IMG/VR virus record: IMGVR_UViG_3300036851_000321
Coordinates: 18,520-82,519 of that record
Strand: one strand, 5' to 3'
Source: a virus
DNA length: 64,000 bases
Below the pieces are notes generated by a model. It did not search any database. It worked only from the letters and a program-made list of their open reading frames with translations, and was not told the origin of the DNA. The translations under genes and the position numbers were made by a program. Below are positions 55,423 through 63,335 of this stretch, in pieces (position 1 is the first letter of the stretch; the number at the start of each line of letters is the position of its first letter).

Positions 55423-56436
55423 ATGGCGATCTACAACCGGGCCAAGCCTCGCGCCGATACCCGGGCCAGGTCGCGCGTTGTTGCGATCACGGGCGCAGCC
55501 GGCGGGAGCATCGAATCCGCCGATGGCGCATCAGCGGTTGTCTGCTCCGCTTCTGGTGTCGGGGCGAGCACAGCGGAAGCCGCCGGGTCCTGCGCCATTG
55601 TCGTCACGGGGGCCGGCGTCGGGGAGGGTAACACCAGCTCAGTCGGCGCCGGAGCGGTCGTCTGCACAGCGACCGGAGTCGGGAGCTCAACCTCCGCGGC
55701 GGACGGAGCCGGAGCCGTTGTCGTTTCATGCGCTGGCGCAGGCGGCTCGACTGCTGCGTCCGCCGGCGCTTCCGCCATCGTCGTCGCCGGTGCAGGCGCC
55801 GGCGCGTCGACTTCGGCATCGGACGGATCGTCCTCCGTAATCCTGACCGCGTCCGGCGTCGGCTCGACCACCGCTGCCTCCAGCGGCGCCTCCTCAATCG
55901 TGGTCGGCGCCGCTGGCGTCGGGACCGAGGTAGGCACGGACCCGGCCGCCGGTGCGTCAGCGATCGTTTGCACCGGTACCGGCGTCGGCGCCTCGACAGC
56001 CGCGAGCACCGGAGCCGGAGCCATCGCGATTGCGGGCGCGGGAGCTGGCTCATCGATAGTAGCGGGCGCGGGCACTTCCGCAGTTGTCTGCACGGCTTCC
56101 GGAGCAGCCGAGGAGCTCCGGTGGGGCACCGGGGTCTCCTCGTGTGTCGTCTCCGCCGCTGGCGTCGGAGTATCGACCTCCGCCGCCGCCGGCTCAAGCG
56201 CGATCGTCATCGCCGGATCGGGCGTCTCCGGGCAAACCATAGAGGCCGTGGGCGCGTCGGCGATCGTCGTCTCGTGCGCAGCCGTGAGCGCCAGCATCAT
56301 TCCGCCCAATCCACCGATCACCACGGCATGGACGCGTCCGGCGAACGAACCGGTCGTTGCTACGCAGGTCGTGTCAGGGCGCACCGTCACCACCTGGACA
56401 AAAAACCAAGACGAGGAGCTGCCATTGGCAGCGTGA
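55423..56436 (+). CDS. Repetitive tail fibre with thirteen 20-residue repeats
   Basis: 337 residues. A basic N-terminus precedes repeats of the pattern x-S-A-I-V-V-x-x-x-G-V-G-x-S-T-x-A-A-x-G from residue ~18 to ~290. Most are exactly 20 residues; one at 156-177 has 22. The regular alternation of a short hydrophobic strand and a Ser/Thr/Gly turn suggests a solenoid or stacked trimeric shaft. The C-terminal 50 residues (PPNPPITTAWTRPANEP...) lack repeats and may be the tip. Probably a side fibre. Confidence 0.75.
   Translation: MAIYNRAKPRADTRARSRVVAITGAAGGSIESADGASAVVCSASGVGASTAEAAGSCAIVVTGAGVGEGNTSSVGAGAVVCTATGVGSSTSAADGAGAVVVSCAGAGGSTAASAGASAIVVAGAGAGASTSASDGSSSVILTASGVGSTTAASSGASSIVVGAAGVGTEVGTDPAAGASAIVCTGTGVGASTAASTGAGAIAIAGAGAGSSIVAGAGTSAVVCTASGAAEELRWGTGVSSCVVSAAGVGVSTSAAAGSSAIVIAGSGVSGQTIEAVGASAIVVSCAAVSASIIPPNPPITTAWTRPANEPVVATQVVSGRTVTTWTKNQDEELPLAA
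55528..56253 (+). repeat. Tandem 60-bp coding repeats in the tail fibre gene
   Basis: Twelve consecutive full units, eleven of 60 bp and one of 66 bp, encode residues 36-277, with a degenerate unit on each side. Units are diverged at DNA level but keep the GCG/GGC-rich pattern, making open frames on other strands that are artefacts. Confidence 0.75.
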
Positions 56437-56449
56437 AGGAAAGCAAATC

Positions 56450-56881
56450 ATGAGCGACGCATCCGACGCATTCGAGAACGCAGCGGCACTACTCTTTTTC
56501 AACGCGACCAACTGGGCGAACGTTGCCGACAATGCCGCGACATCTCCGTTCACCAACTGGTACCTCGGGCTGCACACGTCCTCGCCGGGTGAAGCGGGCA
56601 ACCAGACATCGAACGAGATTGGTTACACGAGCTACGCCCGCGTGGCCCGCGCGCGAACGTCGGGTGGATTCACCGTGACCGGTGGCTCGACCGTGCTTGC
56701 AGCAAACGCCGATTTCCCCGCTGGAACTGGCGGCTCCGGCACGGCCACGCATCTCGGGCTTGGCTCGGCGTCCAGCGGTACCGGGATCCTCGAGATCCTT
56801 GGCACGGTCACGCCCAATATCGTGTGCGGGAGCGGCGTGACGCCGCGGCTCACGACTGCCACGGCGTTTACTATCGCCTAA
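56450..56881 (+). CDS. Tail-associated protein, 143 aa
   Basis: ATG 56450 with GAAGGAAAG upstream. Contains NWYLGLHTSSPGEAGNQTSN, EIGYTSYARVARARTSGGFT and TATHLGLGSASSGTGILEIL, typical of the phage-tail fibre-associated beta protein family in which LGLHT and GTATHLGL-type strands repeat. Likely a fibre or receptor-binding component. Confidence 0.65.
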   Translation: MSDASDAFENAAALLFFNATNWANVADNAATSPFTNWYLGLHTSSPGEAGNQTSNEIGYTSYARVARARTSGGFTVTGGSTVLAANADFPAGTGGSGTATHLGLGSASSGTGILEILGTVTPNIVCGSGVTPRLTTATAFTIA

Positions 56882-56885
56882 CGCC

Positions 56886-57323
56886 GTGCTTCCGGTACTC
56901 CAAACCTGGCGCGACTTCCGCGAGTTCGTCGCGGCCAAGAAGCGGAAGCGCGAACCGCTCTGCTTCAAGGGCCGCGGCGTCGCGGAGGCGTCCTACCGTC
57001 CGCGGCACGCTCAGGGCTTCGCGAACTTCCGCGCGTCGCTCCGTGGTGTCGGCAGCTGGGGGCAGGCGAGTGAGCGGGTCGACGCACTTGAGCACGCTCT
57101 CCATGCTCGCCACGGGGTCGGTCTGCCGCTGCCGCGCAAGGTGATCCAAAATTCTGACAAGTCCCTGTCCCTGTGGTGGGGACCGTCGAGCCATCTGATG
57201 GTGCGAGCCCTCCCGGATGGATTCACGAGCCTGATCGGCGGCGCGCGCGGGGTTGTGGCCAAGTGCATCACCAACGAATTGCTTGATGCTCTCGCGTTCC
57301 AGCGGCGGATACAGAGCCAGTGA
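56886..57323 (+). CDS. Hypothetical protein, 145 aa
   Basis: GTG 56886, four bases after the upstream stop. Basic protein with FREFVAAKKRKREPLCFKGR, LEHALHARHGVGLPLPRKVI and SLWWGPSSHLMVRALPDGFT. No family. Its end lies two bases from the end of the convergent HNH gene. Confidence 0.5.
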   Translation: MLPVLQTWRDFREFVAAKKRKREPLCFKGRGVAEASYRPRHAQGFANFRASLRGVGSWGQASERVDALEHALHARHGVGLPLPRKVIQNSDKSLSLWWGPSSHLMVRALPDGFTSLIGGARGVVAKCITNELLDALAFQRRIQSQ

Positions 57324-57325
57324 TG

Positions 57326-57922
57326 TCACTCGACGTGCTTCCAGATCTGACAGAGCGCTACCATAGCGACCAGCCTGGGACTGATGCCAAGTCTGGACGC
57401 AACGACCCTGTGCGTTTCGCCGCGTTGGACAGATTCTCGGATTTGCCTCACGAGTGGCTCCGTGAGTTTTGCGTTAGGAACGGCCGCGCCGCGCCGCTGG
57501 CGACCCTTCTGTACCTTGTCGAGCATGTTGTCGGCAGTGGTCCCCTCGAACAGGTGAGCAACTCTCACGCAACCAAGCGCCCCGCCGTCGCACCTGTGGA
57601 GAGCCTGGGGGTCAGGCCATCGCCCATGTTCCAGGTACCAAGCAACGCGATGAGAATATTCGGGCTTGCCCAAGAACCGCACGCGCCCGTAACCACGGAT
57701 GGCGCATCCGGTCCACACCCAGCATGGGCCAAGTTCCGGCACGAGCACGGGGCCGTCCTTGTTGACGTATGCCCAGAAGCGCTCCTCGTCGCTGACGGTC
57801 CCGTGGGGACGAACGCATGCGCGACAATTCGGCGCCCTACCACCGCTAGCGCTGTGCCCGAAGCTCCTGATCGATTTCTCTCTCCCGCATCGCGAGCAGC
57901 GTCGTACCGTAGCCATGTCCAT
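57326..57922 (-). CDS. Free-standing HNH homing endonuclease, 198 aa
   Basis: ATG 57922, preceded by AGGAAGG. N-terminal zinc ribbon (CSRCGREKSIRSFG, then CRAC). The HNH_3 core is HRVAWYLEHGRWPDPQALHR, CDGGALGCVRVAHLFEGTTA, DNMLDKVQKGR. The C-terminal HTH (NAKLTEPLVRQIRESVQRGE, VVASRLGISPRLVAMV, IWKHV) is of the type that directs homing enzymes. Antisense, squeezed between rightward genes: a selfish gene. Its leader and first codons resemble those of the other leftward HNH gene. Confidence 0.85.
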   Translation of the reverse strand: MDMATVRRCSRCGREKSIRSFGHSASGGRAPNCRACVRPHGTVSDEERFWAYVNKDGPVLVPELGPCWVWTGCAIRGYGRVRFLGKPEYSHRVAWYLEHGRWPDPQALHRCDGGALGCVRVAHLFEGTTADNMLDKVQKGRQRRGAAVPNAKLTEPLVRQIRESVQRGETHRVVASRLGISPRLVAMVALCQIWKHVE

Positions 57923-57949
57923 GGGAACTCAACCTTCCTGTTGGGCCAC

Positions 57950-57980
57950 GTCCCCGGTCGTGTAGCAGCGACGCGGGGAC
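57950..57980. other. Strong hairpin upstream of the HNH gene and of the 58015 gene
   Basis: Stem GTCCCCG/CGGGGAC plus inner GTCG/CGAC (one bulged G) around TGTAGCAG. No T-run follows on either strand, so it is probably a leader structure or insertion scar rather than a terminator. Confidence 0.4.
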
Positions 57981-58014
57981 ACTTGGTTTGTAGCACAAGG
58001 CCGGTGCGGCCATC

Positions 58015-58389
58015 ATGACCACCCCGAACGCACCCACGACGCTCCCCCCACACATTCGCGGAGACACGTTCTCCTACTCCTTCACGCTCGGTAATTCGTG
58101 GCTCGGCTCGACGTTTACGGGCGGCGTGAAGTTCACGCTCAGGAGCTCCGAGGCGAGCACAGCGACCGTTACCGACGCGGACGCGGTCCATCAGGCGACC
58201 GTGGTGAACGGGCAGATCACTTTCGTCGGTGCCGTGGGTACGATCTTGATTCCGGCTTCGGCGACTACAGCCTGGCCTAAAGGGCGGCTCTTCTGGGATC
58301 TGCAAGGCTCGGTCTCCGGCGTACCAACCATCTATACGATCGACTACGGCCGGATCCTCATCATCGCCGACGTGACGCGCGCCCCGTAG
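58015..58389 (+). CDS. Beta-rich virion protein, 124 aa
   Basis: ATG 58015. Strands RGDTFSYSFTLGNSWLGSTF, VKFTLRSSEASTATVTDADA and LFWDLQGSVSGVPTIYTIDY resemble small immunoglobulin-like fibre or host-attachment domains seen near lysis genes. The exact role is unknown. Confidence 0.6.
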   Translation: MTTPNAPTTLPPHIRGDTFSYSFTLGNSWLGSTFTGGVKFTLRSSEASTATVTDADAVHQATVVNGQITFVGAVGTILIPASATTAWPKGRLFWDLQGSVSGVPTIYTIDYGRILIIADVTRAP

Positions 58390-58448
58390 CCGCGCCCCGC
58401 GTTCCACTTTGCCGCGGCCCTCCCGACGCAACCACGGAGATCCATCCA

Positions 58449-59237
58449 ATGCCCGAAAACCTCCTCTCCTACCTCCCGCAAGTCACCGCGATCCTCCTCG
58501 CCGCGACCCGCATGATCCCCCGCCTCGGCCCGCTCTGGTCCCGCGTCCTGCCGCCGAAATGGCAGTGGGTCCCGGGCGTCGCCGTGCTCGCTCTCCCGCA
58601 GATCGCCGACTCGCTCGGCCTGGTAAAGAGCCCGCTCGACCTCGTCGAAACCGTGACGCTCGCCATTGCGCTGATGGTGCCCGGTGCGCGGTCGTCGGCG
58701 CATGTGGCGTTGGCGAAGGATGCGGCGCCCCCGACTCCGAAGACGGGCGCGGGGGCGGCTCCACTCGCGCTCTTGCTGCTCGCCGGGACGATCGCGGTTT
58801 CGCCGGGTCTGACTTCCTGCTCGCCATCCGCTTCCCCCGAAGCCAGCGGCGCCCAAGCAATGGACGTTACGCGAGCCGCATTCAACGTGGCGGCCGTCAG
58901 CGTGAAGGCGCTCGACGAGGTGAACGCCGCTTGGATCAACGCCGTTGCCAACACGGGTGACGCCGCCCTTGCGAACGCTGCTCTAGAGCCGGCGCGCAAG
59001 ATCACGGCTGCCGTGAACGCTGCTCGGGATGAGCTCGCGAAAGCTCGTGCGGAGCTCGAGGGCGGAAGCGAAGCGAAAGCCCGCGCCTACCTCGTGGACG
59101 CGATCGGCTACGCGGACGCTGCGCTGATGGTGCTCGACATGGCTGGTCAAGGCGGAAGGGTCCCGAAAGAGGTGAAGGATGCGCTCGCGTTCCTTCGCGG
59201 GTTCGTCAGCCGTAGCGCCGCGGGAGGCGCCTCGTGA
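58449..59237 (+). CDS. Membrane protein, candidate holin with periplasmic extension, 262 aa
   Basis: ATG 58449. Hydrophobic segments at ~8-28 (LPQVTAILLAATRMIPRLGP), ~40-60 (WVPGVAVLALPQIADSLGLV) and ~68-84 (VETVTLAIALMVPGA), then a fourth (PLALLLLAGTIAVSPGLTSC) that ends in a lipobox-like LTSC. The last 140 residues form Ala-rich helices. It sits at the head of the lysis cluster. The mix of holin-like and lipoprotein-like features is unusual; a fusion is possible. Confidence 0.6.
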   Translation: MPENLLSYLPQVTAILLAATRMIPRLGPLWSRVLPPKWQWVPGVAVLALPQIADSLGLVKSPLDLVETVTLAIALMVPGARSSAHVALAKDAAPPTPKTGAGAAPLALLLLAGTIAVSPGLTSCSPSASPEASGAQAMDVTRAAFNVAAVSVKALDEVNAAWINAVANTGDAALANAALEPARKITAAVNAARDELAKARAELEGGSEAKARAYLVDAIGYADAALMVLDMAGQGGRVPKEVKDALAFLRGFVSRSAAGGAS

Positions 59238-59557
59238 GCGCGCTCACCTCAGCCGCCCGCGTACTCGCCGAGGTGGCAAAGCACGGACCTGGTGTGCTCG
59301 ACACCGCGCACGAGGTAGCCAAATTCGGCAAATCCGCCGTCGAGGCGGTGAACGCCTGGGTGAACGGGGACGGGCCTGAGCCGGCAGAGCTGCAGTCGCT
59401 CCCGGAGACCACGAAGAGCACGCTTGCTTTGGCGAGGCTCGAGCGGGTGGCGGCGGGGCCGGAGTACTGCAAACACTGTCCGTTCGCGAAGCACGTTCAC
59501 TTCGAGCGTGACGGAAGGCTCGTCACGGACAGCTGCCCGGGGTTCGAGGCACAGTGA
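59234..59557 (+). CDS. Lysis-region hypothetical protein, 107 aa
   Basis: GTG 59234 in a GTGA overlap. Helical N-terminal half (VAKFGKSAVEAVNAWVNGDG) and a C-terminal Cys/His cluster (YCKHCPFAKHVHFERDGRLV then SCPGF) that could bind zinc. No family. Confidence 0.5.
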   Translation: MSALTSAARVLAEVAKHGPGVLDTAHEVAKFGKSAVEAVNAWVNGDGPEPAELQSLPETTKSTLALARLERVAAGPEYCKHCPFAKHVHFERDGRLVTDSCPGFEAQ

Positions 59558-59892
59558 AGAAGTGGCTCCTCGGCCTCCTCCTAGTCCTCGGTATTGGCGG
59601 GGCGATGGCGGCTTGTGTGCATAGGCGGGAGCGGGGTGACGCGCCGCCGCTGCCAGGCCCCGCACCGACGCCGACTGGACCGCTCAAGCTCGCGCGTGCC
59701 TACGACGAATGCGTGCCGGTGCTGACCGAGGAAGAGCGTCACCGGCTCCGCGAGCAGTGCCGAAGCGAGGGCCGCTCTCCGTCTTTCGGCCTGTCGCTCG
59801 TTCGCTGCCACGAGCTCGACGCCAACCAGACCGAGGCCTGGCACGTCAGCGCACGAAGCCTCGAACTCGGCGCCCCGGTGTTCATCCGATGA
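59554..59892 (+). CDS. Probable outer-membrane lipoprotein, spanin-like position, 112 aa
   Basis: GTG 59554. Signal KKWLLGLLLVLGIGGAMAAC with Cys-20 as lipidation site (non-ideal lipobox MAAC), then a Pro-rich spacer (PPLPGPAPTPTGPLK) and a charged globular part with three more Cys. Pro-rich lipoproteins in lysis cassettes often act as o-spanins; at this size it could be a unimolecular variant. ATGA overlap with the hydrolase gene. Confidence 0.55.
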   Translation: MKKWLLGLLLVLGIGGAMAACVHRRERGDAPPLPGPAPTPTGPLKLARAYDECVPVLTEEERHRLREQCRSEGRSPSFGLSLVRCHELDANQTEAWHVSARSLELGAPVFIR

Positions 59893-60383
59893 TCCCCATC
59901 GCCTCCGTCTCCGCCGCCCTCGCAATCCTCCCAGTCTACCACGAGGATCGGGACAACCCCTACAAGGGCGCCCAGCTCGCGACCGTTGCTCGAGCCGTGG
60001 CCGCCGTGTCCAGGAGCCGGGAAGAGGCCGCGTACCTGATCACGATTGGCCATCACGAGTCCGGTCACTCGTTCCGCATTCACTTCGGGCTGTGCAAATC
60101 GTTTGAGTGTGACCATGGACGGGCACGTGGCTTGTTCCAAAATCACCAGAACGGACGGAGCCAACAGGAGTGGGACGGGTTCGTAGGCCTCACGCTGGAG
60201 GCGACCACGGCGTCCACGGTGGCGGCGCTACAGCATGTCAGATTTGCGCAAAGGGTTTGTCGGGGTGAGCCTGACCCGGTCATTGCAACATTTCGTGCAT
60301 ATGCCGGCCGAGGGTGCCGCGGCTCCCTGCCGGGAGAGAACAAGCGCGTGATGACGTTCCAGGCTGTCATGAGGAAGCTGTGA
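59889..60383 (+). CDS. Lytic transglycosylase-like hydrolase, 164 aa
   Basis: ATG 59889 (ATGA overlap). Hydrophobic start (IPIASVSAALAILPV) may be a signal or anchor. Catalytic element ITIGHHESGHSFRIHFGLCK with E57 in the place of the transglycosylase Glu, then RARGLFQNHQNGR and AATFRAYAG-like later part. Likely the endolysin or a tail/periplasmic transglycosylase. Ends two bases before the convergent double HNH gene. Confidence 0.7.
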   Translation: MIPIASVSAALAILPVYHEDRDNPYKGAQLATVARAVAAVSRSREEAAYLITIGHHESGHSFRIHFGLCKSFECDHGRARGLFQNHQNGRSQQEWDGFVGLTLEATTASTVAALQHVRFAQRVCRGEPDPVIATFRAYAGRGCRGSLPGENKRVMTFQAVMRKL

Positions 60384-60385
60384 GT

Positions 60386-61330
60386 CTAGGTCACGTACTT
60401 CCAGCTTTTGCGCTTGCCGATGTTGCAGGCCGTGCCAGCGGTGCAGCCGAACTTGCGCCCGAGTTCGCTCGGCCCAACTCCGGAGTCGTAGAGGGAACGC
60501 AAATCGCGCACCTGCTCGAGCGTGAGCCTGGTGTGCCCGTGGCTCTCGCCGCTTCCCCCGCGCCCCTTCGAGCGCATGTCACGCAGGTTATCTTGCTTGG
60601 TCCCGAGAAACAGGTGTGCCGGACGCACGCAGCGCGGATTGTCACACTGATGCAGGACCTCCAGTCCGCCGCGGATCTCGCCATTGTGCATGACCCACGA
60701 GAGCCGGTGGGCGTACTCGGACCCGCCGCCTGGCCTTCCGATCTTCCCATAACCGAACTCGTGGGCACCGGCGGTCCACACCCAGCACGCCCCAAGCCCG
60801 GGCGCATGCGAAGGCGTCGGCCCCCACTTGTTCACCTTCGACCAGAAGCGATCGGTAAGCGGGATGCTCACGTTGCGCCATGCGCCCGAGTTTCGCGCGC
60901 AGCGCATCGAACAGAAGCGCGCACGCTTCCCCCTGTGGCCGAGGTCACGCTGGCAGCTTGCGCAAGCCCGCACCATGGTGATCTTGGCGGGCGCAATGTC
61001 GGCGCGCGTCCCGAGAAACAGATGAGCCGGGTTGACGCAGCGCCGGTTGCCGCAGTGGTGAAGGGGCAGCAGCCCAGCTGGCACGCTCCCGTTCGCGAGC
61101 TCCCAGGTGACGCGGTGCGCGTAGACCATTGTTCCGGCGCTGCCGTCGACGCGAATGCGCCCATAGCCGCCTGTCGTCGCGCCGCCTCGCCACTGCCAGC
61201 AGTTGCCAAGTTCGGGACGGCCGACAGGAACGGGGCCGCGCTTGTCCACCTTGCCCCAGATGCGAGCGTCGGGTGGCGTGACTGGTCGTTTGCCGCGCGG
61301 TCGTCGCGGTGCTCTCTTCGTGTTGTCCAT
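60386..61330 (-). CDS. HNH homing endonuclease with duplicated HNH domain, 314 aa
   Basis: ATG 61330, eight bases after AAGGAG. Two HNH_3 units in tandem: WGKVDKRGPVPVG...CWQWRGGATTGGYGRI...YAHRVTWELANG...HHCGNRRCVNPAHLFLGT, and WSKVNKWGPTPS...CWVWTAGAHEFGYGKI...YAHRLSWVMHNG...HQCDNPRCVRPAHLFLGT. Between them lies a CASC...FCSMRC zinc ribbon. The C-terminal HTH (HTRLTLEQVRDLRSLYDSGV, ELGRKFGCTAGTACNI, KSWKYV) is like that of the gene at 57326. Antisense between two lysis genes; selfish element. Confidence 0.85.
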   Translation of the reverse strand: MDNTKRAPRRPRGKRPVTPPDARIWGKVDKRGPVPVGRPELGNCWQWRGGATTGGYGRIRVDGSAGTMVYAHRVTWELANGSVPAGLLPLHHCGNRRCVNPAHLFLGTRADIAPAKITMVRACASCQRDLGHRGKRARFCSMRCARNSGAWRNVSIPLTDRFWSKVNKWGPTPSHAPGLGACWVWTAGAHEFGYGKIGRPGGGSEYAHRLSWVMHNGEIRGGLEVLHQCDNPRCVRPAHLFLGTKQDNLRDMRSKGRGGSGESHGHTRLTLEQVRDLRSLYDSGVGPSELGRKFGCTAGTACNIGKRKSWKYVT

Positions 61331-61400
61331 GGACTCAACTCCTTGGGCCGGGCCTCGGCAGGTGACACTGCGCGAGGCCGTTTCGTGGAGGGAGTTTAGC

Positions 61401-62228
61401 ATGTACGAATCCGTACGTGAGGTGTGGGCGGTCTACTCGGAGCCGCTCGAGGGCAGAATTCCGTCCATGTACTTGGATATTTTGGGCTTGATCACATGCG
61501 GCGTCGGCAACTTGATAGATCCGGTCTCCGAAGCGCTGAAGGTTCCGTTCTACCGCGACAGCGACAACGAACGAGCGACACCCGATCAGGTGCGCGCGGC
61601 CTGGCATGCGCTGAAGGCTCGACAGGATCTCAAGAAGCGCGGGGTTCAACACGCTCGCGCTTTGACGGGCCTGCACATGCGGGACGTTGACATCGACGAT
61701 CTCGTGGCCTCGCGGCTCGCGAGCAACGAAGCATTCATCTGCAAGTGGCTCCCGTCCTTCCCGACAATTCCGGCGGACGCGCAGCTCGGGATCTTGTCGA
61801 TGGCCTGGGCCGTGGGCGCCGGATTCAACCGCAAGTTCCCGACGTTCACGAAGGCCGCGCTTGCCGGTGACTGGTTCGCGGCTCATTCGTCCTGCACGAT
61901 CCGCGAGGCCGGAAACCCCGGGGTCGTTCCCCGCAACAGAGCAAACCGCGTTTGCTTCATGAATGCGAACCTCGTCGCTCAGCACGGGCTCGAACCGTCA
62001 ACCCTGCACTGGCCAGCCCCCGTGAGTTCCTCGGTAGCCGAGGCGAGCGCGAATGCCGAGCGGGCGCAACGGGTGACAGACGAAGACCGCGCGCGCGCCG
62101 ACGCCGCCTTCGTTGAGGCGACGCGCAACGCGCAGCCGGACGATCTGCGGGAGACGCTTCGCGGGCTTTCGGACTTGGACGATCCCGGAGACGAAGACTC
62201 CGCCACCCACGGAGACCCGGTAGCGTGA
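61401..62228 (+). CDS. GH24 (T4-type) lysozyme-like protein, 275 aa
   Basis: ATG 61401, six bases after GGAGGGAG. N-terminal LEGRIPSMYLDILGLITCGVGN matches the T4 lysozyme active-site pattern when split: E17, then D26, then T32, with the same 9- and 6-residue spacings as E11, D20, T26 in T4. Later helices (LGILSMAWAVGAGF, ALAGDWFAAHSSC, NRANRVCFMNA) fit the C-lobe. The last ~70 residues are an acidic, Ala-rich extension. It may be an endolysin or a virion muramidase. Confidence 0.75.
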   Translation: MYESVREVWAVYSEPLEGRIPSMYLDILGLITCGVGNLIDPVSEALKVPFYRDSDNERATPDQVRAAWHALKARQDLKKRGVQHARALTGLHMRDVDIDDLVASRLASNEAFICKWLPSFPTIPADAQLGILSMAWAVGAGFNRKFPTFTKAALAGDWFAAHSSCTIREAGNPGVVPRNRANRVCFMNANLVAQHGLEPSTLHWPAPVSSSVAEASANAERAQRVTDEDRARADAAFVEATRNAQPDDLRETLRGLSDLDDPGDEDSATHGDPVA

Positions 62229-62344
62229 GTTCCCCCCGCGACGCGAACGCATCCGGCGCCGTTGCCATCGCGGCAATCATCCTGCTCCTCATCGGCCTCG
62301 GCGCCTGGAAGTTCCTCGAGTTGTGTCTGGGGCTGGCGCGCTGA
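62225..62344 (+). CDS. Small membrane protein, 39 aa
   Basis: GTG 62225 (GTGA overlap). One transmembrane segment (GAVAIAAIILLLIGLGAWKF). Position beside the lysozyme suggests a holin, pinholin or antiholin, but size alone cannot decide. Confidence 0.5.
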   Translation: MSSPRDANASGAVAIAAIILLLIGLGAWKFLELCLGLAR

Positions 62345-62688
62345 TGTCAGCCCTGGGCGTCCGAACGCGCAACGTGCTCGACCACGTCGGTCTGCCGGAT
62401 CCAACGCCAGAGTACGTCGTTTCGTGGATCCGAGCCAACGTCCCGCCGGGTCACAACGATCAGCAACGGATGCGCGCGTTCCTGCTGAAGCAGAAGAACT
62501 GCGGACCGGAGATGGCGCAAGAGATCCTCGCGTTCGCATTCGGGGACGAGTACCTGAAGCGACTCCGGATCCGCGTAGTCTGCTCGGCGTGCGGAGCGGC
62601 GGCAAACCTTCAAGCGAGCGGCACCACGTGCGACAAGTTCACACAGTGGTGGGCATCCGAGCACAAGCACGAGGAGAACCATGGGTAA
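62344..62688 (+). CDS. Zinc-binding hypothetical protein, 114 aa
   Basis: ATG 62344 shares a base with the previous stop. Helical start (LGVRTRNVLDHVGLPDPTPE) and a C-terminal CSACGAAANLQASGTTCDKF motif; His-rich end (SEHKHEENHG). Probably metal-binding. No family. Confidence 0.5.
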   Translation: MSALGVRTRNVLDHVGLPDPTPEYVVSWIRANVPPGHNDQQRMRAFLLKQKNCGPEMAQEILAFAFGDEYLKRLRIRVVCSACGAAANLQASGTTCDKFTQWWASEHKHEENHG

Positions 62689-62887
62689 CTGGAACATCAC
62701 GATCCGAGGCGTAGGAATTCACCACAACACGAGCAATCCGGCTGACGCGAACATCATGACCGCGGCATTCGTCCGGGCACTCAAGGACGCTGGACACTCC
62801 GTGATCGCCGCGTCGTTCACCTACGGCGCGGAAGAGGACATGACAGCGATTCCGAAGACACCAGCGGAGCCTCAGTCGCCAGAATGA
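62681..62887 (+). CDS. Small hypothetical protein, 68 aa
   Basis: ATG 62681 with GAGGAG in the overlapping end of the previous gene. WNITIRGVGIHHNTSNPADA followed by AAFVRALKDAGHSVIAASFT: an alpha-beta microprotein found in many phages, of unknown function. Confidence 0.55.
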   Translation: MGNWNITIRGVGIHHNTSNPADANIMTAAFVRALKDAGHSVIAASFTYGAEEDMTAIPKTPAEPQSPE

Positions 62888-63078
62888 GCCACGGCGCGCT
62901 GATGGACTCCTCCCTCCCGCCGCCGGTCGAAGACCGCCACTGCTACACCTACGCGGAGATCGGCGCCGAGATGGGGATCAGCGGTGAGCGGGTGCGCCAG
63001 ATCGAGCATCGAGCCTTGAGAAAGCTTGCCCGCGTGCACCGGTTTCGAAAGTTGCTGACGGAGATGCTCGAGCCGTGA
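62884..63078 (+). CDS. Sigma-70 region 4-like HTH protein, 64 aa
   Basis: ATGA overlap. Residues ~22-48, TYAEIGAEMGISGERVRQIE then HRALRKL, match sigma region 4.2, the -35 recognition helix-turn-helix, almost residue for residue. Region 2 is absent. It may be a late regulator that contacts RNA polymerase, like other stand-alone sigma-4 phage proteins. Confidence 0.78.
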   Translation: MSHGALMDSSLPPPVEDRHCYTYAEIGAEMGISGERVRQIEHRALRKLARVHRFRKLLTEMLEP

Positions 63079-63335
63079 TCGACCGCGAAGCCGAAACCCT
63101 GCTCCCGCCGCCAGCGAGCATACCGGACGATCTCCGCTCCACCGTGGCCGCCCTTGCGTTCGGCTGGCGCGGCATGGCCGACACGGATCGCGTGACCTAT
63201 CACGAGGCGCGGGCGCTCCGAGGTTGCGCGGACGAAGTAGATGCGGCGCTTGCGCGGCACTCGCCTACCGACCCAGCTCCACCGCCGAGTGCGAGAGAGA
63301 CGATGGAGACGATTCCGGATGGGAGGCGCGGGTGA
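63075..63335 (+). CDS. Hypothetical protein, 86 aa
   Basis: GTG 63075 in a GTGA overlap. Helical (DDLRSTVAALAFGWRGMADT, HEARALRGCADEVDAALARH) with a Pro-rich end. No motif. Confidence 0.5.
   Translation: MIDREAETLLPPPASIPDDLRSTVAALAFGWRGMADTDRVTYHEARALRGCADEVDAALARHSPTDPAPPPSARETMETIPDGRRG

Noticed and set aside
55431-56393. Leftward Pro/Ala/Thr-rich open frame in the fibre repeats
   Set aside because: It mirrors the 60-bp coding repeat on the plus strand; a repeat artefact.
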